From: Bacteroidota bacterium
GTDB lineage: Bacteria; Bacteroidota; Bacteroidia; Cytophagales; Cyclobacteriaceae
Assembly: GCA_023417955.1 (NCBI GenBank)
Contig: JAEZDW010000266.1
Span: forward strand, 1 to 10,025
Length of the DNA stretch: 10,025 nt
Direction: 5' to 3'
In this document: positions 6,791 to 10,025 of the stretch, one piece after another
How the letters are laid out: the number at the start of each line of letters is the position of its first letter
How positions within the stretch are numbered: the first letter of the stretch is position 1
The notes under the pieces: generated by a model
Seen by the model: the letters and a program-made list of their open reading frames with translations, nothing else
Told to the model about the DNA's origin: nothing
The model's database searches: none
Translations under genes and position numbers: made by a program

Positions 6791-8869
6791 TTAGAAAGAA
6801 ATCACGTCGTCACTCTTTTCCTTGGGAAGCGTAAAGTAGAATGTACTTCCACTGCCCTCCGTGCTTTCAACCCAGATACGGCCGCCGTTTTTCTCGACAA
6901 ATTCTTTACAGAGGATCAGGCCAAGTCCGGTACCCTTCTCGTTGGCAGTTCCACGTGTGGTATAAGGAGCTGTCTTGTCGAATAGAATCCGGAGCACTTC
7001 GGGCTTCATGCCGATGCCATTATCGCGAACGGAAATAAGCCATTCGTTTTCTTTCTCTTCCCCGCCAATAAGGACTTCGCCACCGTCATTGGTAAATTTG
7101 ATCGCGTTGGTGATAAGGTTCCGGATCACCAGGTTCACGGTATTGGAGTCACCAAAAGCAATCGCAGGATCAGGTATGTTGTTGATCATGCGAATCTCTT
7201 TACCCGGCACGGAGCTGAGAAGCTGAATGTTCTCGTCCACAATCTTGTGAACATCGATCTTTCCTGCCTGGAGATTCAACTTATCCATCTGAAGCAGCGT
7301 CCAGTCAAGGAGGTTGTTGAGCAGCGTTCTTGTGTGGTTGAAACGCGTGCGCAATTCTCTGATATGGACAGGTAGCTCGTGTGGTTCTATCGCACCTTTG
7401 TCAAGCAGGTCGAGGAGTCCCGACAATGCGTTAATTGGAGACCGCAGATCGTGCGAAATAATAGAGAAGAATTTGTCCTTTACCTGGTTCAGCTTGGCAA
7501 GTTCTTCACTTCTTTTCTCCATTTCCTCCTGATGCTGCAGCAGCAGGTGGTTGATTTTTCTTCGGCGCTGACCGCTGCGATAGACAGTGATGAGCAGTAT
7601 TCCACTGAGGGCCATTACCACGACAAGAATGTTCCGAACGAATTCACTCTTACGGATTTCACTTTTCTGGAGTGTATGCTGGAGGCTCAGCTTCGCGATT
7701 TCAGAATCTTTGGACTCGGTTTCAAACTGAACCTGATATCTCAGGAGTTTGGATTGTTTATCCGTACTGAATACAGTGTCTTCCGCCTGTTCATATAACT
7801 TAAAGTATTCAAGTGCTTTCTTGTATTCCCCGCGTTCTTCCCAAAGTGCGGAAAGGTGTTTGAAACAGTCCAGTTCAAGTACGCGCGCGTGCAGGGAACG
7901 CGCATCTTTCAGGCTGCTGCTGATGTAAGAGAGTGCTTCATCGTACTGTTTCATGCTCAGATATACGAGCCCTCGACCAAGGTTTACTTCGGCTATTCCA
8001 AAGCGATCCTTGGGTGCCTCGTAAAGGGAGTACGCAGAATCATAATACGCGAGTGCTTTCGGGAACTCCTTACGGATTACATGTATCCGTGCGATGTTGA
8101 TCATCGTTTCCGGAAGCAGCACACGCAGCTTAAGTTCTTTGCTTAGACGAATTGTTTCCAGCAAGGTTGATAACGCCGAATCGTATTTTGCCTCGCGCAG
8201 CATGATGTCACCCAGTTCCGACAGCGAATATGGTTCGCCTTCACGATCGTTGATTTTCGCACTGAGAGCGCGCGAAACTTTAAGATGCTGCTTCGCATGG
8301 TCGTATTGTCCCAGTTCCTTGAAAACTCTTCCAATGTTGTGAAGGGCAATTGCGACGAGGAGCGAATCCCCAAGCGCCGAACTATACCGGTACGATTTGA
8401 CAAAGTAGTGATACGCCTCATCGAACTCTCCCATGTCATAGTAGTCATGCGCAACGTTGTTGTACGTTCTTGCGATGCGCAGACTATCGTTCAATTTCAG
8501 ACTTGCTTCGAGGGATTTATTATCTTCAAGAAGGGCTGCTTCATAGTTTCCGCTGACACGATATATCGACCCCATACTTTGGTGGGCATCAACAACACCT
8601 GGTGCGTATGATTTCTTTTCGGATATCTCGATTGCTTCTTCCGTCAGTGATCTACTCTTTCTTATATCAACGTATTCGTATTCCTGTGAAAGTTTTAACA
8701 GGGTGTTGATACGATCGCTGTCGCTGAGCCTGCCTTTCAATTGTGTTTCGAGGCTGTCAATTCTGGACTGGCCAGAAGAGATCATCGAACCCGTCATGAG
8801 ACACAGGATCAGCAAGCAACGGAATGGAGCCACAGCAATCAGACAAAAATGATTTTTAAAACGCCGCAT
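6791..8869 (-). CDS. TPR-containing membrane sensor histidine kinase inserted between nuoH and nuoI
   Basis: From the ATG at 8867-8869 the protein is 692 residues (numbering below). MRRFKNH plus a hydrophobic stretch to about residue 32 looks like a signal peptide, with possible cleavage SSG|QS after residue 33. Residues about 50-363 form eight TPR-like helix pairs in an exact 40-residue register. A charged helix (378-410), one membrane helix (411-431) and a coiled-coil linker (435-468) follow. The HisKA domain has the phosphoacceptor His473 in SIISHDLRSP; the HATPase has an N box (RNLITNAIKFTN, Asn588), G1 box (DNGIGM, Asp616) and G2 box (GTGLGL). All catalytic boxes are intact; no receiver domain or DNA-binding domain is fused and no response regulator is in the window. 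The likely topology is a periplasmic TPR sensor with a cytoplasmic kinase. A GTG at 8911 extends the frame by 14 residues but spoils the signal peptide; Met at 8797 or 8785 would remove it. Ligand and partner are unknown. Confidence 0.92.
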   Translation of the reverse strand: MRRFKNHFCLIAVAPFRCLLILCLMTGSMISSGQSRIDSLETQLKGRLSDSDRINTLLKLSQEYEYVDIRKSRSLTEEAIEISEKKSYAPGVVDAHQSMGSIYRVSGNYEAALLEDNKSLEASLKLNDSLRIARTYNNVAHDYYDMGEFDEAYHYFVKSYRYSSALGDSLLVAIALHNIGRVFKELGQYDHAKQHLKVSRALSAKINDREGEPYSLSELGDIMLREAKYDSALSTLLETIRLSKELKLRVLLPETMINIARIHVIRKEFPKALAYYDSAYSLYEAPKDRFGIAEVNLGRGLVYLSMKQYDEALSYISSSLKDARSLHARVLELDCFKHLSALWEERGEYKKALEYFKLYEQAEDTVFSTDKQSKLLRYQVQFETESKDSEIAKLSLQHTLQKSEIRKSEFVRNILVVVMALSGILLITVYRSGQRRRKINHLLLQHQEEMEKRSEELAKLNQVKDKFFSIISHDLRSPINALSGLLDLLDKGAIEPHELPVHIRELRTRFNHTRTLLNNLLDWTLLQMDKLNLQAGKIDVHKIVDENIQLLSSVPGKEIRMINNIPDPAIAFGDSNTVNLVIRNLITNAIKFTNDGGEVLIGGEEKENEWLISVRDNGIGMKPEVLRILFDKTAPYTTRGTANEKGTGLGLILCKEFVEKNGGRIWVESTEGSGSTFYFTLPKEKSDDVISF

Positions 8870-9918
8870 ATGATGACGAGAAGTAACGCAAATGGAGTTA
8901 AGTATTTCCACGAGAGGTTCATCAATTGATCAATTCTTAGCCGGGGGTAAGTCCACCGCACCCACATCTGCATCCCTACGAAGAACAGTGCCTTGACCAT
9001 CAACCAGAATATTCCCCATACGATGGCCGTCCACGTACCGGGAGTTCCGGTCGTCCAGTCGGCAAGAGCAAGTGGACCAAGATTGGGCAGGGGTGTCGCC
9101 CAGGCTCCGAAGAAGAGCACGGCGCCCAGGATACTCACCAGCAGCATCATTGCGTATTCCGCCAGCATGAGAAATGCCCATTGAAATCCTGAATATTCTG
9201 TTTGATATCCTGCTACGATTTCCGATTCCGCTTCCGGCAGGTCAAAAGGCGCTCTATTGCATTCTGCCAGAGACGCAATAAAAAAAATCAACCAACCAAA
9301 AAAGAGAACAGGGTATTTAAAAACATTCCACATCAGGAAGCCGCCTACGTTTCGAAGGTCACCCCATGATGAGATGTCCATGAAATACTGGGGGCTTGCC
9401 GAAAGGTGGCTTTGCTGGTACGACATTTCCTGAAGGCTGAGTGTTCCGCTAACCATGCACACGGCCAGAACGGAAAGTCCCAAGGGTACTTCATAAGAAA
9501 TGATCTGTGCCGCGGAACGCATCGTTCCGAGCATGCTGTACTTGTTATTCGAGCTCCAGCCTGCAATGATGATTCCGATGACATCAAGTGAAACTACTGC
9601 GAGCAAGAGAAATACCGCAGAGCTTACATCTGCACCGGACCAGCCCGGAGCTAACGGTAGTACGGAAAATCCGGTAAGAACAGCGATGAATATTACAGCC
9701 GGCGCGACGCGAAAAAGAGGTCGATCAGCACCGGATGCGATGATATCTTCCTTTTGAAGGAGCTTAAGCAGGTCTGCAAACATTTGCAGAAGGCCATAAG
9801 GTCCGACTTCCATCGGACCGAGCCGATCCTGAATAAAGCCGGCTATTTTGCGTTCTGCATACACACCGGCTACCATGTATAGCAGAATCAGGGGCAATAT
9901 GATAATCAGTGTTGTCAA
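8839..9918 (-). CDS. nuoH: NADH-quinone oxidoreductase subunit H
   Basis: A 359-residue membrane protein (ND1 homologue) that, with the peripheral arm, forms the quinone-binding chamber of complex I. Signatures include AERKIAGFIQDRLGP (residues 21-35), Arg134 and EVPL (143-146), the acidic loop NRAPFDLPEAESEIVAGYQ (221-239, with Glu219, 229, 231, 233 and 241 lining the proposed proton entry), and RWTYPRLRIDQLMNLSWK (321-338). Quinone is probably menaquinone, from the inferred phylum. The start is TTG at 9916-9918: an in-frame TAA lies only four codons upstream, no ATG intervenes, and the next Met (residue 15) would cut the first membrane helix. AGG stands four bases upstream. The last ten codons (350-359) also encode the start of the histidine kinase in another frame, a 31-nt overlap. 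Confidence 0.96.
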   Translation of the reverse strand: MTTLIIILPLILLYMVAGVYAERKIAGFIQDRLGPMEVGPYGLLQMFADLLKLLQKEDIIASGADRPLFRVAPAVIFIAVLTGFSVLPLAPGWSGADVSSAVFLLLAVVSLDVIGIIIAGWSSNNKYSMLGTMRSAAQIISYEVPLGLSVLAVCMVSGTLSLQEMSYQQSHLSASPQYFMDISSWGDLRNVGGFLMWNVFKYPVLFFGWLIFFIASLAECNRAPFDLPEAESEIVAGYQTEYSGFQWAFLMLAEYAMMLLVSILGAVLFFGAWATPLPNLGPLALADWTTGTPGTWTAIVWGIFWLMVKALFFVGMQMWVRWTYPRLRIDQLMNLSWKYLTPFALLLVIICGVLKIIFV

Positions 9919-10025
9919 TTGGCCTATTTAGGACGAATATGGACAAAATAATCGTTCAGAATCGTTTCTTTTCTTGTAAAACGGCACACACAACTTACTT
10001 AATCCCAAAGTGGATGTTTCTCAAG
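9919..10025 (-). other. Leader of nuoH and unresolved 3' end of an upstream frame
   Basis: Two minus-strand frames are open at the window edge and close quickly: one ends in LEKHPLWD with TAA at 9999-10001, the other in LRNIHFGIK with TAA at 9995-9997. One is probably the end of the preceding gene, by operon convention a nuoG-like gene, but eight or nine residues are too few to identify it or to choose the frame. The remaining roughly 75-80 nt before the nuoH TTG is longer than most gaps in this operon, and holds a TTATTTTG motif and a direct repeat, described separately. No terminator is visible. Confidence 0.4.
9944..9966 (-). repeat. AACGATT direct repeat beside a -7-like motif upstream of nuoH
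   Basis: On the minus strand AACGATT occurs twice, at 9960-9966 and 9950-9956, offset by exactly 10 bp, one helical turn. The downstream copy overlaps TTATTTTG (9944-9951), one mismatch from TAnnTTTG. Such an arrangement could be an operator over a promoter, but two 7-base copies are short enough to be chance and no good -33 TTTG is seen at the expected distance. Confidence 0.2.

Noticed and set aside
8763..8869. Lipoprotein signal peptide for the kinase because of Cys in LLILC
   Set aside because: The residue before the Cys is Leu, not Gly, Ala or Ser, so the lipobox is not satisfied; a signal peptidase I site after SSG fits better.
8887..8894. TCCATTTG as a -7 promoter element for the kinase
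   Set aside because: It differs at one key base from TAnnTTTG, has no TTTG at the expected upstream distance, and is part of the nuoH coding sequence.
8870..8911. GTG start at 8909-8911 for the kinase
   Set aside because: It would add 14 polar residues before the signal peptide and lengthen the overlap with nuoH to 73 nt; the ATG at 8867-8869 gives a normal n-region.
6734..8911. Mobile-element insertion carrying the kinase
   Set aside because: No terminal inverted repeats, target duplication, transposase or integrase remnant was seen at either border, and the base composition does not look different from the flanks by eye.

Overview
The window is the distal, membrane-arm half of a complex I (nuo) operon. 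Every supported gene lies on the minus strand, so transcription runs from high to low coordinates: nuoH, a TPR-containing sensor histidine kinase, nuoI, nuoJ, nuoK, nuoL, nuoM, nuoN, then the first 40 codons of an amidophosphoribosyltransferase (purF). The source looks like a member of Bacteroidota, probably of the Cytophagia type. The reasons are the form of the PurF N-terminus, a two-component kinase with a secreted TPR domain of the kind common in that phylum, weak or absent Shine-Dalgarno sequences, and a TAnnTTTG-like promoter element. This is inference from sequence style; no database search was run.

Layout from upstream to downstream. 9919-10025 holds the end of an unresolved upstream reading frame and a short leader. 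8839-9918 is nuoH, with a TTG start. 6791-8869 is the histidine kinase, whose start lies inside the end of nuoH. 6734-6790 is a short spacer with a possible internal promoter. 6050-6733 is nuoI. nuoJ (5544-6053), nuoK (5239-5547), nuoL (3308-5230), nuoM (1661-3274) and nuoN (186-1661) follow, tightly packed with overlaps of 4, 4 and 1 nt and gaps of 8 and 33 nt. A 63-nt spacer leads to purF (1-122, truncated by the window edge). No RNA genes, insertion sequences, CRISPR arrays or convincing terminators were seen, and no gene-free stretch exceeds about 110 nt.

How the genes work together: NuoH forms the quinone chamber with the peripheral arm, NuoI carries two 4Fe-4S clusters that pass electrons toward the quinone, NuoJ and NuoK link this to the antiporter-like NuoL, NuoM and NuoN, and the whole arm pumps ions across the cytoplasmic membrane. 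All key charged residues of the antiporter-like subunits and both iron-sulfur motifs are intact, so the complex looks functional. The peripheral subunits (A-G) are not in the window.

The one unusual thing is the kinase placed between nuoH and nuoI, which are normally adjacent. It has a predicted signal peptide, eight TPR-like units in a strict 40-residue register, one membrane helix and complete HisKA and HATPase boxes. It may be an energy- or envelope-state sensor co-expressed with complex I, or simply a gene that landed there. The rest of the window is ordinary.
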